DNA of 64,000 nt from JAZDFC01 sp043808235 (GCA_043808235.1 JAZDFC010000095.1:186001-250000); one strand, 5' to 3'; positions 8,882-18,496 are shown, counted from the first letter of the stretch. Translations and numbers: made by a program. The notes: generated by a model not told the origin, from the sequence alone.

Positions 8882-10495
8882 TTATTTCGAATAGAATTTC
8901 GAGAACATCGATTTCGATTTAGGAAGCAATGAAGCAGCCTTCGCAAATTGATTATCGATATCCAGCATAATATAATACCACCCTTCATTCTTCCACAGAT
9001 CGCGGGCTATATAAGCTTTTAACATAGTTTTGATATAAACTTTGTCTTTATCAAGATCGCTCATCGAAAACGATTTGATTTTTTTACCGGCATAAGATTT
9101 AAATTGGGCAAATAGATTCTCATCAATTACAAATTCTCTTTTAAATTTCCTGAGGTCATCGCCAAATAATTTTTTTAACGATTCCCTTTTCCTATCCAAA
9201 TATTCTCTCACAAACTGATAGAACAAATTTTGTCTTCTTAGTTCGGCGGCTGATTCTGAAATTTCACTTGATGGAATAATGTAATCCGGTGTTATTCCCC
9301 CGCCGTTGTAAATATATCTACCGCCTTTGGTTTTTACTGTAATCCTACTTGAATCTTTACTTTCAGTAAGACTTGTATTATCAGTTTCGGTTTCTACCCT
9401 TTCCATCACTTCGTTGTAATAATTGCCGTTGTCTTTATACTTTCTCTGAATTTCACGTCCGGCCGGAGTTAAATATTTTGCAATTGTAATTCTAAAGGCA
9501 GATGAATCGTTTAGCATGACGGCTCTTTGCACCAAACCTTTGCCAAAAGTAGTTTCACCCACTATTAGTCCCCGATCCCAATCCTGTATTGCCCCGGAAA
9601 CAATTTCACTTGCTGAAGCGCTGCCGCGATTAACTAAGACAACCATCGGCATTCTTTCGAATGCATATTTTTTCTCAGCGTGAAATTCTTCATTGAATTC
9701 TTTCAAACGACCTTTAGTAGAAACAATCAATTTATTATCATTAAGAAAAACATCCGAGACCATCGATGCTTGATCGAGCAATCCACCCGGATTATTTCTA
9801 AGATCGAGAACAATATATTTCATTCCCTCCCCTTTTAATTTCTGAAGGGCTTCTATCAACTCATCACCGGTAGTTTCCGAAAAACGAGTAATACTAACAT
9901 AACCAATACTATCATCGTACATCACTGCAGAATCAATAGAGTATAATGGAATTTTATCGCGCGTTATTTCAAAATCCAAAGTCTTTGAATCGGATGGACG
10001 TAAAATGGTGATCGTAACTTTTGTACCTTTTTCGCCCTTTAATTTTTTTAGAACATCCGAATTGGAAAATCCGACACAACTCTTTCCGTTAATTTTTATT
10101 ATTCTATCACCAGTCAGCACTCCAATTGCCTCGCTTGGTCCTCCGACAATCGGACTAACAACATTTATCGTGTCATCTATTATTTGAAACTCTATTCCAA
10201 TACCTTCAAAACCTCCTTCGAGCTGCTCTGCTTCACTAACCTGTTCTTCTTTTGAAATATAAACTGAGTGAGGATCTAATTTTTCAAGCAATCCATGAAT
10301 TGCTGCTTCAGTCAGTTCATTCTCGTTTAAGGTATCCACATAATATTGATTCGTAAGCTGAAGTACTTGTTCGAGTTTACTTACATTGGTATCAACCTGC
10401 CTTTTTAAAACTAATTCTTTGAACTCGAAACCGAGAAATATTCCGATGACTAATATCAAAACATATAAAGGTAATTTAACGTCGCTAATTTTCAT
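8882..10495 (-). CDS. S41 family carboxyl-terminal processing peptidase
   Basis: Periplasmic serine protease of the CtpA/Prc family that trims or degrades proteins from the C-terminus. An N-terminal hydrophobic segment (about 9-22) acts as signal anchor, followed by a PDZ domain (about 95-180) and the S41 domain. The catalytic serine is in GSASASE (291-297) and the lysine is Lys319 in ETTFGKG. Substrate-cleft motif DLRNNPGG at about 231-238. At 537 aa it has an extra helical C-terminal region, common in Bacteroidota homologues. ATG start 11 nt after the Wzi-like gene. Confidence 0.92.
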   Translation of the reverse strand: MKISDVKLPLYVLILVIGIFLGFEFKELVLKRQVDTNVSKLEQVLQLTNQYYVDTLNENELTEAAIHGLLEKLDPHSVYISKEEQVSEAEQLEGGFEGIGIEFQIIDDTINVVSPIVGGPSEAIGVLTGDRIIKINGKSCVGFSNSDVLKKLKGEKGTKVTITILRPSDSKTLDFEITRDKIPLYSIDSAVMYDDSIGYVSITRFSETTGDELIEALQKLKGEGMKYIVLDLRNNPGGLLDQASMVSDVFLNDNKLIVSTKGRLKEFNEEFHAEKKYAFERMPMVVLVNRGSASASEIVSGAIQDWDRGLIVGETTFGKGLVQRAVMLNDSSAFRITIAKYLTPAGREIQRKYKDNGNYYNEVMERVETETDNTSLTESKDSSRITVKTKGGRYIYNGGGITPDYIIPSSEISESAAELRRQNLFYQFVREYLDRKRESLKKLFGDDLRKFKREFVIDENLFAQFKSYAGKKIKSFSMSDLDKDKVYIKTMLKAYIARDLWKNEGWYYIMLDIDNQFAKAASLLPKSKSMFSKFYSK

Positions 10496-10506
10496 AGGCT
10501 CCTTAA

Positions 10507-12177
10507 CTATATGATTATTCGTAACAATAAACTTGAGTAAATCATTTCATTCCGCTTAGATTTATGTAAATGATCATTGTTGTACATCAGATTAAAAATA
10601 ACATTGTAATTATTTAACGGCTCATATTGAATACGGAAATTGAGTGAGCGCAAATATTCTTTATCTCCATCCATAAATTTTATTTGTTCCGGATCATTAA
10701 GACGGTAGCCAACCGAAATATCCCCACCATGATTTCGGATAATATTTCCCTCTTCATCAACTTCGTTAGCTCCATGAATGGCATACCGGAAACTCAATCC
10801 GAATCTTAACCGGTAAAATGGCTGTAGGTAAACAGTCGCTGAGATGCACTGACTATTGGGAGGAATTGAAGTAGCAACCGGCGCCCCCTCGCTTGTAAAA
10901 TTATTTTCGAGGATACGGTGAGTATAAAAGTAAGGTTCGATCCGTAAATATTGCAAAGAAATATCTACCGGAAATACCTGGTATAGATTCGACGAATAAA
11001 GGCCGAAGCTCCACAGAGTTTGATTACCGTACCATCCGTTGCCAATTTTTCCAAAATCGAGATCATCAATTAATACAGCAGCATGTAATTTTAAACCGGG
11101 AAGTGAATTGTTGGATGCATCAATAAATAACAATGAATTGTCCCGATCCTGGTTGGCATGTTCAACACTCTTAAAATAATTGAATGGGTTTAAATATGAC
11201 AAATCAAGACCTCTGCGCGAATAAATTAATGCCTCGCCCGCGCCAAGTGAAAAATGTTTCGAGAAATTGAAGCCGAACCGGTGATATACATAAAATTTAT
11301 CCGAAACTGTATTCATCTCTCCCTGCAGTGAATCGCTAATCACAGAAATATTTCCGAGTAATTTCCCATGCAGATATGAAAATGAGAATATTGAGTAATT
11401 TATATTAAGCGAGAGATAATCCATTGCAGGCATTTCATTACTTAATAAATATTTCTCCCGCCCATACCCTAAAGTTTTTCTATCTCTGCCAATTTTAAAT
11501 TTTATAAATTCGAAATCGGCGCATAAGAATCCTTCGGTTTCATCATACAATTCACCACCGACCGAGCCGGGTGTTTCCAGGTTGAACTTATAATTGTATC
11601 GCAAATTATTCTTGGTCAGCGCGAGGGATTTATCACCTGAAAAAGCGCCAAATCCGGTTTTAAAATAAAATCCATAATTATCAAAAAATGACCCGGTTAA
11701 TATTCCGTGATAAGAATATAACATCGCATTTGTATTTTTATTTGTCGCCCGGTTATTGGCAAAAAGATTTTCAATATCAACCTGCAAGTTCGCGAAGAAT
11801 GCTACTTTATTAGTATCGGTATAATAGTAAAGAAATTTTTCCTTCCCCGAAATTAGATTTTCTAAATTGAAGTCCGGGTAAAATGACTGATAACCGGTTG
11901 TAGTTTTTTCCACGTCATATTCGAATTCAGACAAAAAATCCGCCAACAAATCTTTATCGACTTGATTGAGTAGATTTTTATTATCCTTGATAGTTCCGAG
12001 GAAACCAGCAATTTCTTTTCTTGATTTAGGAAGTTCTGCAGAATCATAATCTTGAATAATATGAAGAACATTCATCCTTTCAAGAAAATCATAAACCGGA
12101 TGATCGAAGCAGATATATCCGGCCTGGCTGAAAACACTTCCGCTCCAAATTAAAAGCAGAAATAATATTTTTTTCAT
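10507..12177 (-). CDS. Wzi-like capsule assembly / outer-membrane beta-barrel protein
   Basis: Predicted outer-membrane protein: signal peptide (MKKILFLLLI... ending about residue 20 at FSQ), a short alpha-helical region, then many alternating aromatic beta-strands and a C-terminal strand ending in LLRIII. It resembles the Wzi capsule-assembly family found in Bacteroidota, which binds surface polysaccharide. I start it at 12177, where the ATG shares a base with the upstream stop (TAATG) and opens a good signal peptide; an in-frame codon 18 nt earlier is unlikely. Its neighbour is a glycosyltransferase, which fits surface glycan work. The family call is moderate. Confidence 0.65.
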   Translation of the reverse strand: MKKILFLLLIWSGSVFSQAGYICFDHPVYDFLERMNVLHIIQDYDSAELPKSRKEIAGFLGTIKDNKNLLNQVDKDLLADFLSEFEYDVEKTTTGYQSFYPDFNLENLISGKEKFLYYYTDTNKVAFFANLQVDIENLFANNRATNKNTNAMLYSYHGILTGSFFDNYGFYFKTGFGAFSGDKSLALTKNNLRYNYKFNLETPGSVGGELYDETEGFLCADFEFIKFKIGRDRKTLGYGREKYLLSNEMPAMDYLSLNINYSIFSFSYLHGKLLGNISVISDSLQGEMNTVSDKFYVYHRFGFNFSKHFSLGAGEALIYSRRGLDLSYLNPFNYFKSVEHANQDRDNSLLFIDASNNSLPGLKLHAAVLIDDLDFGKIGNGWYGNQTLWSFGLYSSNLYQVFPVDISLQYLRIEPYFYTHRILENNFTSEGAPVATSIPPNSQCISATVYLQPFYRLRFGLSFRYAIHGANEVDEEGNIIRNHGGDISVGYRLNDPEQIKFMDGDKEYLRSLNFRIQYEPLNNYNVIFNLMYNNDHLHKSKRNEMIYSSLLLRIII

Positions 12178-12905
12178 TACCTGATCTGCTCCCATTCTTT
12201 TGATTGAGAACGTCGGAAAAAGAAGATATAAAAACTATTGACGAACCATGACGATAATATTCTAAAATGCCCGTAACGCCTATACCTTCTCGGCGATTCA
12301 TAAATCACTAAATCCCGAACGAACATTATTTTTCCGATTTTTCTAATACGTCCGTAAAGCTCCATATCTTCACCGGCAGCTAGAATATTTTTATATCCGC
12401 CTACTTTTTGAAAAACTTCCTTTCTAATTACCTGGCACTCTCCCCTTCCCATTCCATAGTGAATAATATTTAGTGTATAAAAATAAACATTATAGAATGT
12501 GAGGAAAACCTTATCGGAAAATTTTTCTTCCTCCGGAAATACGTAAACACTGCAAGTCATTGCGAGGTATTTACTTGGAATAAATTTATTTTCAATCACT
12601 TCAAAAAACTTATGGATATCGGGAATTCCTATGTCGCCGTTCAGAAAAATAAAAAATTGCCCTTCGGCAGCTTTAGCACCTTCGTTTCTTCCTTCGGCAA
12701 TATTTTGTTTTCGTGCCTCGCTGTGCACAACAATTTTATCGCAATAGTTTTTTGCGATTTCAATCGTTTTATCTTTGCTGCCGCCATCCGATACAATTAT
12801 TTCATAATCATATTTGTTCTTCAATTCCGGCCGGGCAATCTTCGATAAAAGCCGTCCGATAAGTTTTTCTTCATTTAGAGTCGGGATAATAATACTGTAT
12901 TTCAA
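12177..12905 (-). CDS. Glycosyltransferase family 2
   Basis: GT-A fold transferase: SIIIPTLNEEK at residues 4-14, SDGGSKDKT at about 39-47 and an NGD acidic motif at about 89-91 in place of DxD. It has 242 residues and ends with a hydrophobic, aromatic stretch (SWFVNSFYIFFF) that may dock it to the membrane. The start is TTG, 10 nt after the DUF2279 gene; no ATG is available before the conserved strand. The donor and acceptor are unknown. It is translationally coupled to the Wzi-like gene, so a role in a surface polysaccharide or lipid-linked glycan is an inference. Confidence 0.85.
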   Translation of the reverse strand: MKYSIIIPTLNEEKLIGRLLSKIARPELKNKYDYEIIVSDGGSKDKTIEIAKNYCDKIVVHSEARKQNIAEGRNEGAKAAEGQFFIFLNGDIGIPDIHKFFEVIENKFIPSKYLAMTCSVYVFPEEEKFSDKVFLTFYNVYFYTLNIIHYGMGRGECQVIRKEVFQKVGGYKNILAAGEDMELYGRIRKIGKIMFVRDLVIYESPRRYRRYGHFRILSSWFVNSFYIFFFRRSQSKEWEQIR

Positions 12906-12915
12906 TAGTCAACCG

Positions 12916-13881
12916 TTAAAAACATAATCCAAAAATTGCCGTATTGGGACTGATACGAATTCCCGGCATCGGCATGTGAAAATAATTAAGTGTACTCTTC
13001 CAAAACTGCCAAAATTTTCCGTATAGCGGAATTTCTTCGAGGTCCAAATCGAAAGCAATATAAAATTCTTTTGTCCCACCACCGCTGCCATCTAAATTTT
13101 TAACGCCGTAACCGGCAGCGAGCTGCAAAATAGCAGGCCAATATTTCGCAATTGATTTTGGAAGCAGTTCCTTCATTTTAAACGAAATCCAAAATTTTTG
13201 ACCTTCGTAATCATCAAATGTATTTCCGTCATTATGCTGTCCGTTTCTATATTCTTCCGATGGATAATAACTGGCTTTAAGATTGAAATTTTTTAAAACC
13301 GGGAATTGATATTGACTAAAGCTATAAGCGGCACCAAGGAAATCACCGGTAGCATCGCCGGGACTAAACCCCCACTGCGCACCAAATCCATCTTCAATCT
13401 CAACGTACAATTGAAATGCAAACGCAGCAATTGAAGAATACAAAGCTGCATCTCCGGGATCGAAATTGGATGCTTCCATTCCAACCGCGAAGAAGTGAGA
13501 TAAAATATGTGCGCCATAAAAGTGTCCTATTTTATCAACCCACAGTGCATAGTCCCAATCATTTTGAAAATGGAAAGCTGTTCTTTGATCTTTCCACCAT
13601 GCGTTCGCCTGGTAAAAATGTACTATTGTTCCGGCGCCTAAGGCAATAGCTCCTATGCCGGCTAAATTTGTATAATTAATTTCCATTGCCAATGGATCAA
13701 CTTCAAGTGTATCAACGACATAATCTGTCGGGATGTACACTCCCGTTTCCATTTCAGTTTTTAATCTAAGAAGTGACTCTGTGCGAATACTTATTGAGTC
13801 CGGTAAGTCTATAATCGTTTGCGAAAATGTTTGTGACGTAGCAATTAAGAATAATAAAAAGGCAATCGAAAGTTTTCTCAT
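12916..13881 (-). CDS. DUF2279 (YfiM-like) exported protein
   Basis: 321-residue exported protein. The ATG at 13881 begins a clear signal peptide (MRKLSIAFLLFLI, cleavage near TFSQ), so it is preferred to an upstream in-frame start that would overlap the PBP4 gene. The core has the DUF2279 hallmark DKIGHFYGAH at about residues 118-127, then hydrophobic helices and GDATGDFLGA. YfiM of E. coli is a small lipoprotein of unknown function; this one is longer, with a C-terminal region of likely beta-strands. It is probably at the cell envelope. No catalytic function can be assigned. Confidence 0.65.
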   Translation of the reverse strand: MRKLSIAFLLFLIATSQTFSQTIIDLPDSISIRTESLLRLKTEMETGVYIPTDYVVDTLEVDPLAMEINYTNLAGIGAIALGAGTIVHFYQANAWWKDQRTAFHFQNDWDYALWVDKIGHFYGAHILSHFFAVGMEASNFDPGDAALYSSIAAFAFQLYVEIEDGFGAQWGFSPGDATGDFLGAAYSFSQYQFPVLKNFNLKASYYPSEEYRNGQHNDGNTFDDYEGQKFWISFKMKELLPKSIAKYWPAILQLAAGYGVKNLDGSGGGTKEFYIAFDLDLEEIPLYGKFWQFWKSTLNYFHMPMPGIRISPNTAIFGLCF

Positions 13882-13943
13882 TTTGGTCAGCAATGGATTC
13901 AGTGGTTTTAGGATATGCGAATTATTGAAATAATTAAACAAAT

Positions 13944-15440
13944 TTAATTCCGGGTAAAATTTGCAAGACGGATACAAACCGAATCAAACACATAATTAAT
14001 TAGGTTCGCCGGTACTAAAAAATTATTGGCGATCATAGAAAAAACTATAGGTTCATCGTCGGCCGTTCTCAAGTATCCGGATAGAGTTCTCACTCCGTTC
14101 AGGAATCCAGGTTTTGCGCGAACATTATTTTCGGCTTTAGTTTTTAACATTCTATCTGCTAACGTTCCATCGATACCGGCTATGGGTAGTGAACCGTAAA
14201 ATGTTTCGAATCCATCGCTTTTATACATGTAGCTCAAAAGGTTTACAATCTGTTTGGGCGTTATAAAATTGAGTCGAGAAAGCCCCGAACCATCTACAAT
14301 TTGAAGATTATCGGAGAAGATTCCCATCAAATCAAATATCTGATTACAAGCTTTTACACCATTTTCAATTGTGCCTTGATTGAACAATTCGAGGCCAATA
14401 GTTTTGAATATCTGTTCTGCGAAAAAATTATTACTGTTTTTATTCAATTCTTTTATCATTGAACCAAGTTTTATTGACTTATACGAGAAAAGAGTAACAA
14501 GATTGTCCGGTATAATTTCGAATTCTTCTGTATCAAGATCTGCTGTGTAGCCATCTAAAGCTATTCCCTTTCTCTCCAGAGTCTCGTTCAATACCGTTAA
14601 AAAATATCTTGTTGGGTCGCCAACAGGAATAAATATTTTTTGCATCTCATCATTCGAATTGATATACCCCGACAATAGTACAAGCTCTGTACTTTTGTCT
14701 TTCATAAAGTTGATTGACGTTTTCTTATCGGCAGTTGTAATTATTTTATTTACGATATTAACATAATCTGTATGCGGAATTGTTTTTATTTCTGCAGGCA
14801 TGTTTGTCGCAGAAGGGCTAATGTTCAGTTCAATAATATTTTCATTGAAACTCAGCCCGCCGGATGGTGAAGCATACCAGAAATTTTCTGTTTCCCATGG
14901 CCATTCACTCCCGTATCCGAGATCGTCGAATAAATTATCATCACCGTAAATATTTCCTTTAATGCACTTAATTCCCTTTAGCAGCAATGAATCAGCCCAT
15001 GCCTCAAAAATATCGCGTGATTTTTGGGGAGGATATTTTAACGATAGCGTAGGATCGCCCGATCCACGAATGATGATATTTCCGAATAATGTATCTTTGA
15101 CAACATTTCCATCTGTAAAGACAAGGGTTTTATATGTGTAGTTTGAACCCAACAAAAGCAGCGCTGCTGCCGAAGTAAAAAGCTTTACATCGGAGGCAGG
15201 GACAAAAAGTTTATCGGAATTTCTTTTATAAATAACCTCGCCGGTTTTAAGTGACTTGATATAAACACCCCAAAAAGCATTGCTGAAATTCGGATCGTTG
15301 AATGTATCATCGAGTTGATTACGGAGATCGGGTAAAAGATTTGTAGGATTAATCTTCGGGTAACGTGTCGTATCCGTCTGGGCGTAATTAACGCAGAACG
15401 AAAGTAAAATAAAGGCTGTGAAGAAAAATTTATTTAACAT
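13944..15440 (-). CDS. dacB: D-alanyl-D-alanine carboxypeptidase/endopeptidase, PBP4 type, with altered KTG motif
   Basis: Periplasmic class C penicillin-binding protein that trims or opens peptidoglycan peptides. Signal peptide 1-20, SxxK motif SDVK at 83-86 (active Ser83, Lys86), SxN motif SNN at 336-338, the conserved DGSGLSRLN at about 383-391 and the PBP4 insertion between. The third motif, normally KTG, reads KPG at 443-445 (ARAKPGFLNG region). I checked the codons: AAA CCT GGA. The rest looks intact, so activity may be altered rather than lost. It overlaps rluB by 11 nt. Confidence 0.88.
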   Translation of the reverse strand: MLNKFFFTAFILLSFCVNYAQTDTTRYPKINPTNLLPDLRNQLDDTFNDPNFSNAFWGVYIKSLKTGEVIYKRNSDKLFVPASDVKLFTSAAALLLLGSNYTYKTLVFTDGNVVKDTLFGNIIIRGSGDPTLSLKYPPQKSRDIFEAWADSLLLKGIKCIKGNIYGDDNLFDDLGYGSEWPWETENFWYASPSGGLSFNENIIELNISPSATNMPAEIKTIPHTDYVNIVNKIITTADKKTSINFMKDKSTELVLLSGYINSNDEMQKIFIPVGDPTRYFLTVLNETLERKGIALDGYTADLDTEEFEIIPDNLVTLFSYKSIKLGSMIKELNKNSNNFFAEQIFKTIGLELFNQGTIENGVKACNQIFDLMGIFSDNLQIVDGSGLSRLNFITPKQIVNLLSYMYKSDGFETFYGSLPIAGIDGTLADRMLKTKAENNVRAKPGFLNGVRTLSGYLRTADDEPIVFSMIANNFLVPANLINYVFDSVCIRLANFTRN

Positions 15441-16152
15441 TTTTTTTAAGAATTTTATTTAATTCTGATAAACTTACTTTCCGGTAATTACCTACATTCA
15501 AATTGCCAACCGTTATTCCGCCAAAGCTGTTTCGATGAAGATGCATTACCTCGTAACCCAAAGCAAAGAACATATTTTTCACAAAATGATTCCTACCTTC
15601 TTCAGTAACTACAATAACGCCTTTGTAAAAATCTTTCTTCGGAAATAATATTTTTGTGAATTTGCTTTTTCTTCTTTCGAGGTATATTCCCGTTATAAGT
15701 TTTTTACGGTCTTCTTCTGTTAACGGTTTGTCAAGCACGGCATAATATTCGCGCGCAATTTTATGCGAAGGATGGGTAAGGTAATTTGAAAACTCGCCGT
15801 CATTGGTTAAGATCAAAACTCCGGTTGTATCATGGTCCAATCTGCCAACAGGAAAAATTTTTTCTTTTGTGTTGATCAAATCGATAACAGTCTTCCGGTC
15901 TTTTTCATCCTTTGTTGTAGAAATAAATCCCTTTGGTTTGTTCAAAATGAAATAAACTTTTTGCTTCAGCTTTAATTTTTCGCTATCAAGTTCAATAATG
16001 TCTTTAAAAGGATCAACCGTGGTGGATAATTCAACAACAGTTTTCCCATTTACGGAAACACGTCCGTCTTTTATGTATTCTTCCGACTTCCGGCGCGAAG
16101 CAATGCCGCATTCCGATAAATATTTATTCAAACGTATCAATATTTTCTCCAC
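15430..16152 (-). CDS. rRNA pseudouridine synthase, RluB/RsuA family
   Basis: Isomerises a uridine in rRNA; RluB of E. coli acts on 23S U2605. An S4 RNA-binding domain (about 6-60, RLNKYLSECGIASRR) precedes the synthase domain with catalytic Asp106 in GRLDHDTTG. 240 residues. The start is GTG at 16152 inside the end of scpB (29-nt overlap), chosen because it opens directly into the S4 domain. The scpA-scpB-rluB order is widely conserved in bacteria. Confidence 0.92.
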   Translation of the reverse strand: MEKILIRLNKYLSECGIASRRKSEEYIKDGRVSVNGKTVVELSTTVDPFKDIIELDSEKLKLKQKVYFILNKPKGFISTTKDEKDRKTVIDLINTKEKIFPVGRLDHDTTGVLILTNDGEFSNYLTHPSHKIAREYYAVLDKPLTEEDRKKLITGIYLERRKSKFTKILFPKKDFYKGVIVVTEEGRNHFVKNMFFALGYEVMHLHRNSFGGITVGNLNVGNYRKVSLSELNKILKKNVK

Positions 16153-16801
16153 TTGTTTCTGTTTCCGATTCGGGATTCATTTCCATTTCTTTTTCCATAT
16201 CCTCTTCAAGCCCGGTCATCATTATTTTTCTTTTTTGCTCAATAAAATCTTCGTCCTTCATTATCTCTTCTATCTCACGCGGTTTGGGAAGATCAGTCAA
16301 CGAGAATAATCCAAAATATTTTAAAAATTCATCGGTTGTTGAGTAAAGTAATGGACGACCGACTGTATCCGCTCTTCCTTTAATTGTAATCAGATTTTTT
16401 TCAAGAAGAGTGTTTATCATATAATCCGAATTAACACCGCGAATCGATTCAATTTCCGGTTTTGTGATTGGCTGCTTATAAGCGATTATCGCCAATGTTT
16501 CCAATGCAGCCTGGCTTAGTCTTCTCTTGCTTTTTTCCATTGAAAGGTAACCGACATATTTTGCATACTCCTGTTTAGTTGCAAAAATATATCCGTGAGC
16601 AATTTTTATTATTTTAAATGAGCTTTCTTCACTTGCGTATTTATTGTTTAGTTCATCCACGGTTTTATCAATCGCATCTAAACTTATATCGATGTCATCG
16701 CCATCAATTTCTTTAACGGCTTTAATAATTTCATTACCTACAATTGGTTCGTCGGAGGCAAAAATAAGCGATTCGATAACAGACGAATAAATCTTATCCA
16801 T
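16124..16801 (-). CDS. scpB: Segregation and condensation protein B
   Basis: Winged-helix kleisin-interacting subunit of the SMC-ScpAB condensin that organises and segregates chromosomes. The core includes LSQAALETLAIIAYKQPITK and the following EIESIRGVNSDY, both typical of ScpB. The C-terminus is a long charged tail rich in Glu, Met and Lys (about 180-225). ATG start; it overlaps scpA by 8 nt and rluB by 29 nt. Confidence 0.93.
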   Translation of the reverse strand: MDKIYSSVIESLIFASDEPIVGNEIIKAVKEIDGDDIDISLDAIDKTVDELNNKYASEESSFKIIKIAHGYIFATKQEYAKYVGYLSMEKSKRRLSQAALETLAIIAYKQPITKPEIESIRGVNSDYMINTLLEKNLITIKGRADTVGRPLLYSTTDEFLKYFGLFSLTDLPKPREIEEIMKDEDFIEQKRKIMMTGLEEDMEKEMEMNPESETETSGENIDTFE

Positions 16802-17513
16802 TCGATATTCCGTATATAATAAAATCGTTAAAATTCGCCGATTCCCTCATTCCAATCCTGCCGACTTTCACCAATTCGAGTAAAGCAATAAACGTAACAA
16901 TGATTCTCAATTTCTCGTGCATGTCTTGAACCAATAATACGAAATTAATTTCATTTGTCGGATCAAGCAAACCCAGTATATAATCGATTTGTTCATCAAT
17001 AGTAACATTCAACTTTGTAATGTTATGAATAGCCTCTTTAGGTCTGTCCATTAATACTTTTTTGAAAGCACGCATCAAATCGTATATCGTAATATTTTTC
17101 AAAAGCATTTCATAATCGGGTATTTCGATTTTTTCATCTTCCGAAAAATTACCCCGATAACTAACCATTTTCTGGCTTGCTTCGTTGAATGAAAGCTCTT
17201 CAGAAACTTCTTTATATCTTTTGTATTCGAGCAGCGCTCTAACCAAATCAGCGCGCGGGTCAACTTCTTCGCCCTTCTCATTTATTTCGCGAGGCAGAAG
17301 CATTTTCACTTTTATCTGCATTAAAGTGGCTGCCATCAAAATAAAATCGCCCGCAACTTCAAGATCAAGTTGTTCCATAAGATGTAAATACTCAATGAAC
17401 TCTTTTGTAATTCGCGAGATTGGGATATCATAAATATCCAGTTCATCTCTTCGAATAAAAAATAAGAGAAGATCCAGCGGACCTTCAAATTGTTCCAGGC
17501 GGATTTTGTACAA
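16794..17513 (-). CDS. scpA: Segregation and condensation protein A
   Basis: Kleisin subunit bridging SMC heads. The N-terminus has the diagnostic EQFEGPLDLLLFFIRRDELDI (about 7-27) and PISRITKEF, then EVAGDFILMAATLMQIK. 239 residues. TTG start, 2 nt after the trpS stop codon, preferred because the conserved N-terminus begins within a few residues. SMC itself is not in the window. Confidence 0.93.
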   Translation of the reverse strand: MYKIRLEQFEGPLDLLLFFIRRDELDIYDIPISRITKEFIEYLHLMEQLDLEVAGDFILMAATLMQIKVKMLLPREINEKGEEVDPRADLVRALLEYKRYKEVSEELSFNEASQKMVSYRGNFSEDEKIEIPDYEMLLKNITIYDLMRAFKKVLMDRPKEAIHNITKLNVTIDEQIDYILGLLDPTNEINFVLLVQDMHEKLRIIVTFIALLELVKVGRIGMRESANFNDFIIYGISNG

Positions 17514-17515
17514 TA

Positions 17516-18496
17516 TTAACCTAACTTCATTTTTTCGCGAACTTCAATCATTGTGGCTACTGCAACTTTGCGGGCTCTATCTTCACCGTCGTGTAAAACT
17601 TCTTTTATTTCATCAATATTGGATTCGTAATATTTTCTTTTTTCAATAATCGGTGCAAGAAATTCATTCATTCTTGAGGCACATTTCAATTTGCATTCAA
17701 CACAGCCAAGCGCACCGCTGCTGCAATTGGCATAAATTTCAGGCGTCTCGGCTTCATTAAATTTTTTATGATAAGTGAATACAAGACAAACTTCCGGTCT
17801 GCCGGGATCGTTCCTTCGTAATTTCTGCGGATCGGTTACTGCTTTGCGTAATTTTTGCACCACAGCTTCAGGTTCATCCGAAAGAAGAATTGTATTGCCG
17901 ATTGATTTGCTCATCTTTGCATTTCCATCAAGACCCGGTAACCGGGCAAAATTAGTAAGAACAGGATCAGGTTCGGGAAAGACTTCGCCATACTGATTAT
18001 TGAAACGGCGCGCGATTTCGCGGGTTATCTCAACATGAGGTACCTGGTCTTCTCCCACCGGTACTGCATTTCCTTTATATAAAAGAATATCAGCAGCCTG
18101 AAGAACCGGATAACCGAGATGTCCGTAAATAGTATTTTCGATGTTCAGATCGCGTACTTGCTCTTTTAAAGTGGGATTCCTTTCAAGACGCGAAGTAGTA
18201 ATCAGCATCGAGAAAATAAGAAATAATTCTGCATGCTCTTTTATTTGAGACTGTCTAAACATCGGAGCTTTCTCAGGATCAAGACCGGCGGCAAGCCAAT
18301 CAATAACCATTTGCAATGTATCGTCATAAATCTTGGATGAATCCAAATCTGTTGTGAGCATATGGTAATCTGCCACAAGATGATAACTAAAGTAATCATT
18401 CTGAAGTTTTATCCAGTTTTCAAGAGCGCCGACAAAATTACCGAGGTGCAGTTTCCCTGTAGGGCGCATACCGCTTAATATTCTTTTTTTTGGCAT
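17516..18496 (-). CDS. trpS: Tryptophanyl-tRNA synthetase with a Cys-rich Fe-S-type motif
   Basis: Class I synthetase charging tRNA-Trp. The HIGH-like box is GKLHLGN at 14-20 and KMSKS is at 194-198 (numbering from the ATG at 18496; a TTG 9 nt upstream is less likely). The C-terminal part has Cys237, 258, 265 and 268, i.e. C-x20-C-x6-C-x2-C, close to the C-x22-C-x6-C-x2-C that binds a [4Fe-4S] cluster in Thermotoga maritima TrpRS; Cys272 follows. Binding here is inference. It is the first gene of the trpS-scpAB-rluB series. In E. coli, TrpS is the target of HipT kinase; a hipBST locus lies 30 kb away. Confidence 0.95.
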   Translation of the reverse strand: MPKKRILSGMRPTGKLHLGNFVGALENWIKLQNDYFSYHLVADYHMLTTDLDSSKIYDDTLQMVIDWLAAGLDPEKAPMFRQSQIKEHAELFLIFSMLITTSRLERNPTLKEQVRDLNIENTIYGHLGYPVLQAADILLYKGNAVPVGEDQVPHVEITREIARRFNNQYGEVFPEPDPVLTNFARLPGLDGNAKMSKSIGNTILLSDEPEAVVQKLRKAVTDPQKLRRNDPGRPEVCLVFTYHKKFNEAETPEIYANCSSGALGCVECKLKCASRMNEFLAPIIEKRKYYESNIDEIKEVLHDGEDRARKVAVATMIEVREKMKLG

